Shown here one piece after another: positions 33,666 to 42,876 of a DNA stretch of 64,000 nt. This stretch comes from Aquimarina algiphila (GTDB taxonomy: Bacteria; Bacteroidota; Bacteroidia; Flavobacteriales; Flavobacteriaceae). Position 1 is the stretch's first letter. Every line of letters starts with the position of its first letter. The stretch lies in the NCBI RefSeq assembly GCF_007489275.1, contig NZ_VLNR01000011.1, positions 1 to 64,000 on the forward strand, in the 5' to 3' direction. Both the position numbers and the translations under genes were made by a program. The notes beneath the pieces were generated by a model. The model searched no databases, was not told where the DNA came from, and was given only the letters and a program-made list of their open reading frames with translations.

Positions 33666-34259
33666 ATGGAATTTTACCTTTCTCAGATCGTGTATTGGGC
33701 GTGCAATTTTGCGCCTAGAGCTTGGGCTTTTTGTGCTGGTGCACTACTCCCCATATCCAGCAACACCGCATTATTTTCACTTATAGGAACAACTTATGGC
33801 GGGGATGGCAGAACAACTTTTGCCTTACCTGATTTAAGAGGGCGAGCGCCTATTGGTTTTGGCAATGGGCCTGGCTTATCTGATTATCGATTAGGATCAA
33901 AAGGTGGTCAAGAAGTAGTAACCTTAAATATATTACAAATACCATCACATAATCATATTATCGATACTTCTGATCTGAATATTGCTGTACAAATGAGTGT
34001 AAATAGTGGTCAGGCAGATACACATACTCCTACTAGTGGCGTATCAATAGCCGCTCCTTATGATGCTAGTAATTTAGCTGAAATTTCGGGATATAATTCA
34101 ACAACTCCAGATATACCCATAGCAGGTGCTATAGGTGCAATTACCGGAAATGCAACGACTCTAAATACGGGAGGAAGTCAATATCACGAAAACAGAATGC
34201 CATATCTAACATTGAATCCTTGTATTTGTATTCAAGGCCTTTTTCCTTCTAGAAGTTAA
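33666..34259 (+). CDS. Phage tail collar-domain protein (microcystin-dependent-protein type)
   Basis: A 197-residue protein starting with the collar-like pattern NFAPRAWAFCAGALLPISSN, followed by ALFSLIGTTYGGDG and FALPDLRGRAPIGFG. The C-terminal Gly/Asn/Thr-rich part ends MPYLTLNPCICIQG. These stand-alone 'tail collar' proteins occur in many bacteria outside prophages, with unclear function. No other phage gene is nearby, so I do not call a prophage. The next gene in the set is a broken substrate-binding protein. Confidence 0.88.
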   Translation: MEFYLSQIVYWACNFAPRAWAFCAGALLPISSNTALFSLIGTTYGGDGRTTFALPDLRGRAPIGFGNGPGLSDYRLGSKGGQEVVTLNILQIPSHNHIIDTSDLNIAVQMSVNSGQADTHTPTSGVSIAAPYDASNLAEISGYNSTTPDIPIAGAIGAITGNATTLNTGGSQYHENRMPYLTLNPCICIQGLFPSRS

Positions 34260-34374
34260 GCATTCGTATGAAAAGCAAGGTCTATTCCATTTCAGATAAG
34301 AACTTGTATTGCATATCACCTAGTGTGTTGTTTGAAAAAATAATCAAACAACATACTTTTTATCTTAAAAAATT

Positions 34375-35552
34375 ATGAATCCTATCAAAATTGGTTTTCT
34401 AACTCCATACTCTAGCATTTATCCCAATTTCTTTCCTCATCTTGCTACAGGGTTCTATCTTGGTCTTGATCAAAAACCAGGAAGAAGAGCAGATATAGAA
34501 TTAATACCTGAATTTGCAGGTTCGGGAGGAATACCTTCTGTAGTAGAGGCTACCAAGAAACTACTCAACTTTAGTAATGTTGATATCATTTCAGGAATGA
34601 TTAGCTATCGATCTCTTCCCGACCTAATTCCACTTATTGATAGCAGAAAAAACGCTATAGGTTTCTTTTTTGACATGGGAGAAATGTTGCCTACTTTTGA
34701 CTATCATAGCCCGAACATATTTTTTAACTCTCACCAATTATATCAAAGTCAATATGCATTAGGCTATTGGGCTCAAAAAGAATATAAAGCACCTGGATTT
34801 ATAATTACACCTATATACAATTCGGGATACCAACTACACACCTCTTTTCAAGCAGGTGTTCGGGATGCTGGAGGTAACACTATTTTACAAGCTGTTATTC
34901 CTTATGACAACAACAATCCTCATCATCTTAATATTGAAGATATCTTAATATTGAAGATATCTTAGAAAAGATAAGAAAAGAAGCACCAGCATACGTACAC
35001 GCACTCTTTGTTGGCCCTCAAGGCAACGAATTTCTGAACCTATGGAAATCAAAATCATGGACAAAAGATATCCCACTACTTGTTGCTGAAAACATGTTGT
35101 ATCCCGATATGTTAGATGATGTAAAACATTTAGGATTAAATCTATATGGAGCCATGTTATGGAACCCGGATATAGAATATAAAATAAATAAACAATTCGT
35201 AAAAAAATTCAAACAAAACTCTGGTCAATCTCCTAATCTTTATGCACTACAAGGGTATGAAGCGGGACTTATGTTTAGAGAATTATTACATCCTCTAAAA
35301 AAACGACATTGGGATATTGTAAAGGAAAAATTACAAAACACAAATATTGAAGGGCCTAGGGGTGTCAAAAACTTCTGTTCCAAAAGAGGGTTCTTAACAC
35401 CAGATATTGATATTGTAAAAACAAGAACAGATAGCTCAGGAATTTATAATACCGTCATCGCTATTGGAAAAAAAATGAACAGCAATGTAACAACAACTCT
35501 TCTTCAGGAAGAGATAGATTCTGGATGGGTAAATCCATATTTATGTATTTAG
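34375..35552 (+). pseudogene. Periplasmic-binding-type (type 1 fold) protein gene, frameshifted by a 17-bp duplication
   Basis: The first frame (34375-34965) encodes a ligand-binding protein of the branched-chain amino-acid/urea type (MNPIKIGFLTPYSSIYPNFF..., FSNVDIISGMISYRSLPDL, ...). It stops at NIEDILILKIS. The rest of the same protein lies in a second frame, with PAYVHALFVGPQGNEF, IPLLVAENMLYPDMLDDV and YALQGYEAG. Removing one 17-bp unit restores one 386-residue frame ending at 35552. No signal peptide is evident at the N-terminus. It could be a true pseudogene, a reversible switch or an assembly error. Confidence 0.85.
34925..34964 (+). repeat. Tandem 17-bp repeat causing a frameshift
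   Basis: Bases 34928-34944 and 34945-34961 are identical (TTAATATTGAAGATATC). The period-17 tract covers 34925-34964, about 2.35 copies. Two copies change the frame; one copy keeps the coding sequence intact as NIEDILEKIRKEAP. Confidence 0.95.
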
Positions 35553-35640
35553 AATTAAAACAATGTTATAACACTATGAAATTTATCCAACACAAACTAA
35601 TAACATAGTCTATACATATCGTCATTAAAACCTTTACCTA

Positions 35641-38600
35641 ATGAAAAGAATAATACTTTTATGCTTCATATCCTTTAGCTTCTTTAATGTAGTTATAGCT
35701 TATGCACATAGTAAAAAAAATACGTTATCTATAAAAGAGACGAATCACACTACAGCTTTTGTTTCTGATTTTTTCTCAACATTAGATTTTGGAGCTGATC
35801 CAATAGATGCGTATACCATCACAAAAAAAATAAACGAGCTAAGTTACTATGTACCGACAACTCCTAGTACTCCAGGTACAGCAACTACATTTACAGGAAC
35901 AGATTTTTTTCTAGAACCCTCTGCAGTAGCACTAAGCAACACTCAATTTGTAATAGCGTATAGGTCCTCTGCTTCTGGCACGCCTGGAGAAGCCATTGTA
36001 GGAACACTTTCTGGAAATGCGATCAGCTTTGGGAACAGAACACAATTTGCTAGTACCGTAGGCGCTACACATACTGCTATTTCTGCTATAAGTGCCACAC
36101 AATTTATCGTTGCTTTTGAAGATGAACGCGGAGTTGCTGACGTAGGAGAAATGAGAATAGGCACGGTATCTGGTAATACTATTTCTTTTGGTAGCTCATT
36201 TGATTTTGCACCCGGAGATGTTGATGCAATAGAGATGGAGGCTTTATCTTCAAGCAGTCATATAGTAGTCTATCGAGATGTCGAGGATAGTAATCGCGGA
36301 AAAGCAAAAATAATTACAGTAAGTGGAGCAACGCTATCCTTTGGAACAGCAGCAACTTTTTTAACAGACGCAACGATCTGGACCGGTCTGGATGTATTGT
36401 CTCCTAGCACTTTTGTAGTTGTTTATCAGGCAACTACTGCTGGTTCTGAAGGAGGAGCCGTTATAGGGTCAGTCAGTGGATCAACCATTATTTTAGGTAG
36501 TGCAAACATTTTCGAAAGTAATTGTAGACAAGTTGATGTAGTAGCTATTTCATCCAATAAGTTTGTAGTTTCTTATGACGACGACGATGATGGAAATGGT
36601 TATGTACAGGTAGGATCCGTTAGTGGGACAACAATAACAGGATATGGAACACGCCAGCAATTAGTCACAACCGTGGGAGGAGTACGATTAGCTCCTTCCT
36701 CTTCTGATAAATTTATAGCTATGTATACTCCTACAAGCGGTACTGATCCAACATATGCTAAGGAAGGTGAAGTTATAGGAACAGATATTACATTAAGTGC
36801 TCAAGCAACTATACATAGCGGCAATAGCGACATTCAAGCTATGGAAGTTGTCCAACTTGATAATGGGAAACATATCTATATCTATCAAGATGAATCTAAT
36901 GGTAGTGTAGGAAAAGCTATTTATGGCGAAGCTTCTTCACCTACTCCTACCCCAAATCTTACAGCTACCCTCACAGATGCTTTACTAATTGATAACATAT
37001 CTAATGGATTAGTAAATCCAGGAGAGACACTAAGATATACCACAACTATTACAAATAGTGATGCAGATGCAACTGGAGTCAACTATACGATTTCTACAGA
37101 TGCGTTAACTACATTGGTAGTTGGGTCTGTCACCACCACGCAAGGCACTGTGACTACAGGAAATACAGCAGGAGATACTTCTACCGCAATAAACATAGGC
37201 ACTATTACAGATGGATCATCAGTAACCATAACATTTGACGTTATCGTAGAAACTCCCGTAGCAAGCCCAGCAACGATAAGCTTGCAAGGAACTATAAGTG
37301 GAACTAACTTCACAACATTTGACACTAATGATCCTGCTACCGTAGCTGCAGCAGACGCCACAGAGATTTCTTTTGATGGAGTTGCACCAACAGGATATTC
37401 GGTATCTATTAATCAAAGTCCAATCAATGCCGGAAACACCAATGCAGTGAGTTACACTTTCTCTGCTGCAGAAGTAGGGGCAACATACAACTACACCTTT
37501 AGTAGTTCTGGGGGAGCAGGAACAGTAACGGGATCAGGAACTGTGGCGAGTGCAACAGCAACAATATCAGGAATTAACCTAAGCGGCTTAGCAGACGGAA
37601 CAATAACACTAAGTGTAACACTAACCGATGTAAATGGTAATACCGGTAGTGCTGCAACTGACACAGAAACTAAAGACACTCAAGCACCAACAGGATATAC
37701 TGTAGTAATTGACCAAAGTCCTATCAATTCTGGAAATACCAATGCAGTGAGTTATACATTCTCTGCTGCAGAAGTAGGCGCAACATACAACTATACCTTT
37801 AGTAGTTCTGGGGGAGCAGGAACAGTAACAGGTTCAGGAACTGTGGCAAGTGCAGCAGCAACAATATCAGGAATTAACCTAAGCGGCTTAACAGACGGAA
37901 CAATAACGCTAAGTGTAACACTAACCGATGTAAATGGAAATACTGGTAGTGCTGCAACTGACACAGAAACTAAAGAAACTGTAGCTCCAACAGGATATTC
38001 GGTATCTATTAATCAAAGTCCAATCAATGCCGGAAACACCAATGCAGTGAGTTACACTTTCTCTGCTGCAGAAGTAGGGGCAACATACAACTATACCTTT
38101 AGTAGTTCTGGGGGAGCAGGAACAGTAACAGGATCAGGAACTGTAGCAAGTGCAACAGCAACAATATCAGGAATTAACCTAAGTGGTTTAGCAGACGGAA
38201 CAATAACACTAAGTGTAACACTAACCGATGTAAATGGAAATACTGGTAGTGCTGCAACTGACACAGAAACCAAAGAAACTGTAGCTCCAACGGGATATAC
38301 CGTAGTAATTGATCAAAGTCCAATCAATTCTGGAAATACCAATGCAGTGAGTTATACATTTTCTGCTGCAGAAGTAGGCGCAACATACAACTACACCTTT
38401 AGCAGTTCTGGGGGAGCAGGAACAGTAACAGGTTCAGGAACTGTGGCAAGTGCAACAGCAACAATATCAGGAATTAACCTAAGCGGCTTAGCAGACGGAA
38501 CAATAACATTAAGTGTAACACTAACCGATGTAAATGGAAATACTGGTAGTGCTGCAACTGATACAGAAACTAAAGAAACCGTAGCTCCAACGGGATATAG

Positions 38601-40395
38601 TGTAGCAATCGATCAAAGTCCAATCAATGCCGGAAATACCAATGCAGTGAGTTATACATTTTCCTCGGCAGAAGTAGGGGCAACATACAACTATACCTTT
38701 AGTAGTTCTGGGGGAGCAGGAACAGTAACAGGTTCAGGAACTGTGGCAAGTGCAACAGCAACAATATCAGGAATTAACCTAAGCGGCTTAGCAGACGGAA
38801 CAATAACATTAAGCGTAACACTAACCGATGTAAATGGAAATACTGGTAGTGCTGCAACCGATACAGAAACCAAAGAAGCCCAACCACCATCTGGATATAG
38901 TGTAGCAATTGATCAAAGTCCAATCAATGCTGGAAACACCAATGCAGTGAGTTATACATTTTCTTCTGCAGAAGTAGGAGCAACATATAACTATACCTTT
39001 AGTAGTTCTGGGGGAGCAGGAACAGTAACAGGTTCAGGAACCGTAGCAAGTGCAACAGCAACAATATCAGGAATTAACCTAAGCAGCTTAGCAGATGGAA
39101 CAATAACATTAAGCGTAACACTAACTGATGTAAGTGGTAATACTGGTAGCGCAGCTACTGATACAGAAACCAAAGATACCCAAGCACCAACAGGATATAC
39201 TGTAGCAATCGACCAAAATCCTATCAATTTTGGAAATACCAATGCAGTGAGCTATACATTTGCCTCGGCAGAAGTAGGCACTACTTACGACTATACTTTT
39301 AGTACGTCGGGTGGAATAGAAACAATTACTGGATCTGGGACTATTGTTACAACCACTGATCAAATCACCGGTATAGATCTAAGCGGATTAAGCGATGGTA
39401 CAGTTACTCTATTAGTTACACTCACAGACCCTGCAGGAAATGAAGGTCTGGAAACTATGGATACTGTAAACAAAAATGCTTTACCTCCAGCAGCTAGTAT
39501 CGTCATAAGTGATACCGCACTAACCATAGGCGAAACCGCTATAATTACCATCACCTTTTCTGAGGCTGTGACAGGGTTCGACAATACAGATTTAGCTGCA
39601 CCTAATGGAACACTTACTACAGTAACCTCTTCTGATGGAAATATTACATTTACAGCAACCTATACCCCCACAAGCGATATTGAAGATGATACTAACATCA
39701 TTGTTCTCGATAATACCGGAGTAACTGATAGTGCTGGTAATACCGGAACAGGAACAACAGATTCTCTTAACTTTAGTATTGATCTAATACAACCTACAGT
39801 AACAGTAGAAATTGATAACAATCAATTAATGACAGGTGAGACTGCTACTGTAACCATTACTTTTTCTGAGGCAGTAACAGGCTTTGATAATACAGACTTA
39901 ACAATACAAAATGGAGTTCTTACTGATGTAAGCTCTTTTGATGGTGACATTACTTTTACCGCAATTTTCACTCCAACTCAAGATATTCAAGATGACACCA
40001 ATATCATTACTATTGATAACACAGGGTTTACAGATATAGCTGGAAATTCTGGCATAGGGACTACAGACTCAGTAATTTTTAGCATCAATACCTTGGCCCC
40101 ACCAGCAACTACCTTAACTTTTAACAATGGGTTTTCACCTAATGGTGATGGAATAAATGATACTTGGGTCATCGAGGGATTAGAAAATTTCCCAAGTCAT
40201 AAAATTCAACTTTTTAATAGGTCTGGAAATCGAATTTTTGAAGCAGTAGATTATCAAAACGATTGGAACGGGGAAGCCAAAGTTAGTTCATCATTTGGAA
40301 ACGGAAGACTTCCTGCAGGTTCATATTATTATATTATTGAAACAGGTACAGCAGAAGTAGCTCCATTCACTGGTTGGATATACATCAATTACTAA
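35641..40395 (+). CDS. Giant Ig-repeat surface protein with T9SS gliding-type C-terminus
   Basis: A 1584-residue secreted protein with a signal peptide (MKRIILLCFISFSFFNVVIA). An N-terminal region to about 430 has repeated VSGxTISFG strands, perhaps a propeller. A DUF11-like domain follows, then seven ~100-residue Ig-like repeats (about 581-1280) and two bacterial Ig domains with FSEAVTGFDNTDL. The end is a gliding-motility-associated C-terminal domain (NGFSPNGDGINDTWVIEG, then the LPAGSYYYIIE part). This C-terminal type is the type IX secretion signal class that depends on PorP/SprF partners. The PorP/SprF gene follows directly. It is probably an adhesin. Confidence 0.92.
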   Translation: MKRIILLCFISFSFFNVVIAYAHSKKNTLSIKETNHTTAFVSDFFSTLDFGADPIDAYTITKKINELSYYVPTTPSTPGTATTFTGTDFFLEPSAVALSNTQFVIAYRSSASGTPGEAIVGTLSGNAISFGNRTQFASTVGATHTAISAISATQFIVAFEDERGVADVGEMRIGTVSGNTISFGSSFDFAPGDVDAIEMEALSSSSHIVVYRDVEDSNRGKAKIITVSGATLSFGTAATFLTDATIWTGLDVLSPSTFVVVYQATTAGSEGGAVIGSVSGSTIILGSANIFESNCRQVDVVAISSNKFVVSYDDDDDGNGYVQVGSVSGTTITGYGTRQQLVTTVGGVRLAPSSSDKFIAMYTPTSGTDPTYAKEGEVIGTDITLSAQATIHSGNSDIQAMEVVQLDNGKHIYIYQDESNGSVGKAIYGEASSPTPTPNLTATLTDALLIDNISNGLVNPGETLRYTTTITNSDADATGVNYTISTDALTTLVVGSVTTTQGTVTTGNTAGDTSTAINIGTITDGSSVTITFDVIVETPVASPATISLQGTISGTNFTTFDTNDPATVAAADATEISFDGVAPTGYSVSINQSPINAGNTNAVSYTFSAAEVGATYNYTFSSSGGAGTVTGSGTVASATATISGINLSGLADGTITLSVTLTDVNGNTGSAATDTETKDTQAPTGYTVVIDQSPINSGNTNAVSYTFSAAEVGATYNYTFSSSGGAGTVTGSGTVASAAATISGINLSGLTDGTITLSVTLTDVNGNTGSAATDTETKETVAPTGYSVSINQSPINAGNTNAVSYTFSAAEVGATYNYTFSSSGGAGTVTGSGTVASATATISGINLSGLADGTITLSVTLTDVNGNTGSAATDTETKETVAPTGYTVVIDQSPINSGNTNAVSYTFSAAEVGATYNYTFSSSGGAGTVTGSGTVASATATISGINLSGLADGTITLSVTLTDVNGNTGSAATDTETKETVAPTGYSVAIDQSPINAGNTNAVSYTFSSAEVGATYNYTFSSSGGAGTVTGSGTVASATATISGINLSGLADGTITLSVTLTDVNGNTGSAATDTETKEAQPPSGYSVAIDQSPINAGNTNAVSYTFSSAEVGATYNYTFSSSGGAGTVTGSGTVASATATISGINLSSLADGTITLSVTLTDVSGNTGSAATDTETKDTQAPTGYTVAIDQNPINFGNTNAVSYTFASAEVGTTYDYTFSTSGGIETITGSGTIVTTTDQITGIDLSGLSDGTVTLLVTLTDPAGNEGLETMDTVNKNALPPAASIVISDTALTIGETAIITITFSEAVTGFDNTDLAAPNGTLTTVTSSDGNITFTATYTPTSDIEDDTNIIVLDNTGVTDSAGNTGTGTTDSLNFSIDLIQPTVTVEIDNNQLMTGETATVTITFSEAVTGFDNTDLTIQNGVLTDVSSFDGDITFTAIFTPTQDIQDDTNIITIDNTGFTDIAGNSGIGTTDSVIFSINTLAPPATTLTFNNGFSPNGDGINDTWVIEGLENFPSHKIQLFNRSGNRIFEAVDYQNDWNGEAKVSSSFGNGRLPAGSYYYIIETGTAEVAPFTGWIYINY
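37381..39480 (+). repeat. Seven tandem 300-bp Ig-like coding repeats
   Basis: Units start at 37381, 37681, 37981, 38281, 38581, 38881 and 39181, exactly 300 bp apart. The first six are nearly identical at the DNA level and the seventh has diverged. Each encodes NTNAVSYTF and GTITLSVTLTDVNGNTGSA-type strands. They differ mainly in the linker (KDTQAP, KETVAP, KEAQPP). The high identity points to recent expansion or gene conversion. Confidence 0.95.
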
Positions 40396-40454
40396 CTCTA
40401 TTTAGGCTTGGAAAAAGTTCCAGCTTCCAACTATTAACTATAAAAGAAGGATCA

Positions 40455-41339
40455 ATGAAAGATTTCAAATACAAATACATTTTAATACTACTACTATTCA
40501 CTTCAATTTTGGGTTATACACAGCAAGACCCTCATTTTAGCTTATATAGATACAATATGAATATAATTACTCCTGCATATGCTGGTTCGAATGAGCATCT
40601 TGAAGCAGTTTTCTCAGTACGAAGTCAATGGATTGGAGTACAAGATGCTCCACAAACATTTAACTTTAATGTAAATTCTCCTATAGGTAAAAACGTTGGT
40701 GTTGGATTAACAATTGTAAATGATCGGGTTTTTGTATTAGATGAAACACATGTATATGCAGATTTTTCATATAAACTTAAAATAGCAGATAAATTAGACC
40801 TATATTCTGGTATAAAAGCAGGCGGATCTTTCTTAAAAATAGATCTCAATAAAGTCGGTATCACCGATGATCCATTATTTAGTGAAAATGTAAATACGTT
40901 TAACCCCAATGTTGGAGTAGGCTTTTACCTTAAAGGAGAAAAATATTATGTAACCCTTTCTGCTCCTGGAATCCTATCAAATGACAGGTTTGAAAAAGAT
41001 GGTGTTAATCCAGTATCCGCTAGTGATGATCAGCAGTTTTTCTTAGGCGGAGGCTATACTTTTAATCTTACTAACGATTTTAAATTACAACCTTCTGTAT
41101 TAACCAGAGCAGTAACAGGAGTTCCTCTTACTATTGACATGACCGCTTCTGCCTGGTATAAAGAAAGAATAGAACTAGGTACAAACTATAGAATAGACGA
41201 AAGTGTTACTATATTTTTAACCACCACTTTTATTGATAAAGCATTACAATTTGGATATGCTTATGAACATACTACAGCGAACACAGGATCCTTTAATAAT
41301 GGAAGTCATGAAGTAATGCTAAAAGTTAGTTTGAACTAA
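40455..41339 (+). CDS. PorP/SprF-family type IX secretion protein
   Basis: A 294-residue outer membrane barrel protein with a signal peptide (ILILLLFTSILGYTQ). It starts at the ATG at 40455, not at the longer frame that overlaps the adhesin gene. The PorP/SprF signature follows: QQDPHFSLYRYNMNIITPAYA and VFSVRSQWIGVQDAPQTFNF. It helps secrete or attach gliding-type substrates such as the adhesin just upstream, 59 bp away. This pairing is common in Flavobacteria. Confidence 0.93.
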   Translation: MKDFKYKYILILLLFTSILGYTQQDPHFSLYRYNMNIITPAYAGSNEHLEAVFSVRSQWIGVQDAPQTFNFNVNSPIGKNVGVGLTIVNDRVFVLDETHVYADFSYKLKIADKLDLYSGIKAGGSFLKIDLNKVGITDDPLFSENVNTFNPNVGVGFYLKGEKYYVTLSAPGILSNDRFEKDGVNPVSASDDQQFFLGGGYTFNLTNDFKLQPSVLTRAVTGVPLTIDMTASAWYKERIELGTNYRIDESVTIFLTTTFIDKALQFGYAYEHTTANTGSFNNGSHEVMLKVSLN

Positions 41340-41471
41340 AACAAATACTCCCAAGTCTTTATTGTTTAAAGAAATCAAAACAATATAATCATCGATCTAA
41401 ATTCTCTTAAGTTTTAAAAGCTTTATGAGGATTTATAAGTACCCGGAAATCAAAAGTCATTTTATCAAAAA

Positions 41472-42725
41472 TTACATCCCAGTTCTAATAGCTTCAACAG
41501 GATCTAGTTTTGAAGCAGATATCGCTGGTAAAATCCCAGCAACTAAACCAATCATGGTAGAAGAAAACATTCCCCAAAACACATTGGAGCCAGAAAGAAT
41601 AAATTCAAAATCACCTGTAAATTGAGATGCAAAAATAGAAATCAACCACACCAACACAAGCCCTATTAAACCACCAAAAATAGCTAAAATAACAGCTTCA
41701 AATAAAAACTGAAATAGTATAAATCTTCTCTTAGCACCAAGTGCTTTTTGAATCCCTATAAGATTGGTACGTTCTTTTACACTCACAAACATAATATTCG
41801 CAATTCCAAACCCACCAACCAATAATGAAAACATCCCTATAAAACCTCCAATCTGGGACATTGTACCGGTGATATTATCTATAAAATCAGTAAATCCCTG
41901 TAGTTGATTTACAAAAAAGTTATCGATCTCATCAGGTTTCAATCCACGATATGTCCTCATTTTTTGTTTTAACCCTGCAACAAATTCGGGAACATCAATA
42001 CCAGACTCTGGCTTAATAATAATTGCGGGGAAAGCAGATTTATTATTATCTCCATAGACTCTTCTTACCAAGTTGACCGGGAGAATAACCATAGTATCTT
42101 TACTATTCCCAAAAAGTCCCATTCCTTCTTTTTTTAGCACTCCGATTATAGTTATTTTTCTTCCGTATAGACGTACTTTCTTACCAATAGGATCTCCAGA
42201 ACCAAATAAATTATTAGCAATTTCGTCTCCTATAACTGCCACAGGAGCACCAGATGCAGATTCTTGTTCATTATAAAATCTTCCTTTCACCACCTGTAAT
42301 TCTTCTATTTCATAATAGTCACTTGTAACGGGTACAATTTCTACATTGCTAACATTATTATCTTCATATTTTACGGTCTCAGGAGCAACATTTAAAATAA
42401 AACTAGCTGCTTTCATGTCAGGTAAAGACCTATTTATATATTGATATTCTTCGAATGTTACATCAGGAAATTGTTCTCGTTTCCACTGCGGTATATCTGT
42501 TGGACCAAATGAGAAACGCATGAGGTAAATTGTACTATTATCCAGAGAGCTAATACTTCCTTTTATTTCCTGCTTCAAAGAATCTACTGCTGCTAACACT
42601 CCTATTATAGAAAATATCCCAATAGTTACACCCAACAACGAAAGAAATGTGCGTAACTTATTGTTTATAAGCGCACTAATAGCAAAATTAAAACTTTCTT
42701 TTAGTACTCTAAGGTAGATTAACAT
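41472..42725 (-). CDS. MacB/FtsX-like ABC transporter permease
   Basis: A 417-residue permease with an N-terminal TM helix (about 20-45), a MacB-type periplasmic core domain (about 50-260, with VEIVPVTSDYYEIEELQVVK and GRFYNEQESASGAPVAVIGD split across it), and three C-terminal TM helices of FtsX type (FGIANIMFVSVKERTNLIGI). It exports substrates or acts as a mechanotransmitter with a separate ATPase that is not in this window. The gene is alone, convergent with the PorP/SprF gene. Confidence 0.9.
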   Translation of the reverse strand: MLIYLRVLKESFNFAISALINNKLRTFLSLLGVTIGIFSIIGVLAAVDSLKQEIKGSISSLDNSTIYLMRFSFGPTDIPQWKREQFPDVTFEEYQYINRSLPDMKAASFILNVAPETVKYEDNNVSNVEIVPVTSDYYEIEELQVVKGRFYNEQESASGAPVAVIGDEIANNLFGSGDPIGKKVRLYGRKITIIGVLKKEGMGLFGNSKDTMVILPVNLVRRVYGDNNKSAFPAIIIKPESGIDVPEFVAGLKQKMRTYRGLKPDEIDNFFVNQLQGFTDFIDNITGTMSQIGGFIGMFSLLVGGFGIANIMFVSVKERTNLIGIQKALGAKRRFILFQFLFEAVILAIFGGLIGLVLVWLISIFASQFTGDFEFILSGSNVFWGMFSSTMIGLVAGILPAISASKLDPVEAIRTGM

Positions 42726-42821
42726 GCTCTATTTTTTGAACTAGATTTTAAATTATTTAAAGATAGGACGTTTTCCTTATATTTTTGTTACAATTTCTTT
42801 CAAACAATTACACATAATTGG

Positions 42822-42853
42822 TTGTCTAATTGATTACTAAATTGCTACTTTTG
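42822..42853 (+). promoter_or_regulatory. Promoter of purH
   Basis: A TTG at 42822-42824 and a perfect TACTTTTG at 42846-42853, 21 bp apart, match the Bacteroidota -33/-7 class. The purH ATG follows 23 bp after the -7 element. Confidence 0.7.
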
Positions 42854-42876
42854 CGTTTTACTAACTAAATTTTCTC

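Noticed and set aside
33666-34259. Possible prophage signalled by the tail-collar protein
   Set aside because: No other phage structural, integrase or lysis gene is nearby, and these collar proteins often occur outside phages.
37381-39480. Regular repeats considered as a CRISPR array
   Set aside because: The 300-bp units are in-frame coding sequence without unique spacers, and there are no cas genes.
37083-39584. Several antisense open frames of 60-90 codons within the giant adhesin gene
   Set aside because: They repeat with the 300-bp sense repeats and read as Val/Ser/Ala-rich shadows of the coding strand, so they are not independent genes.
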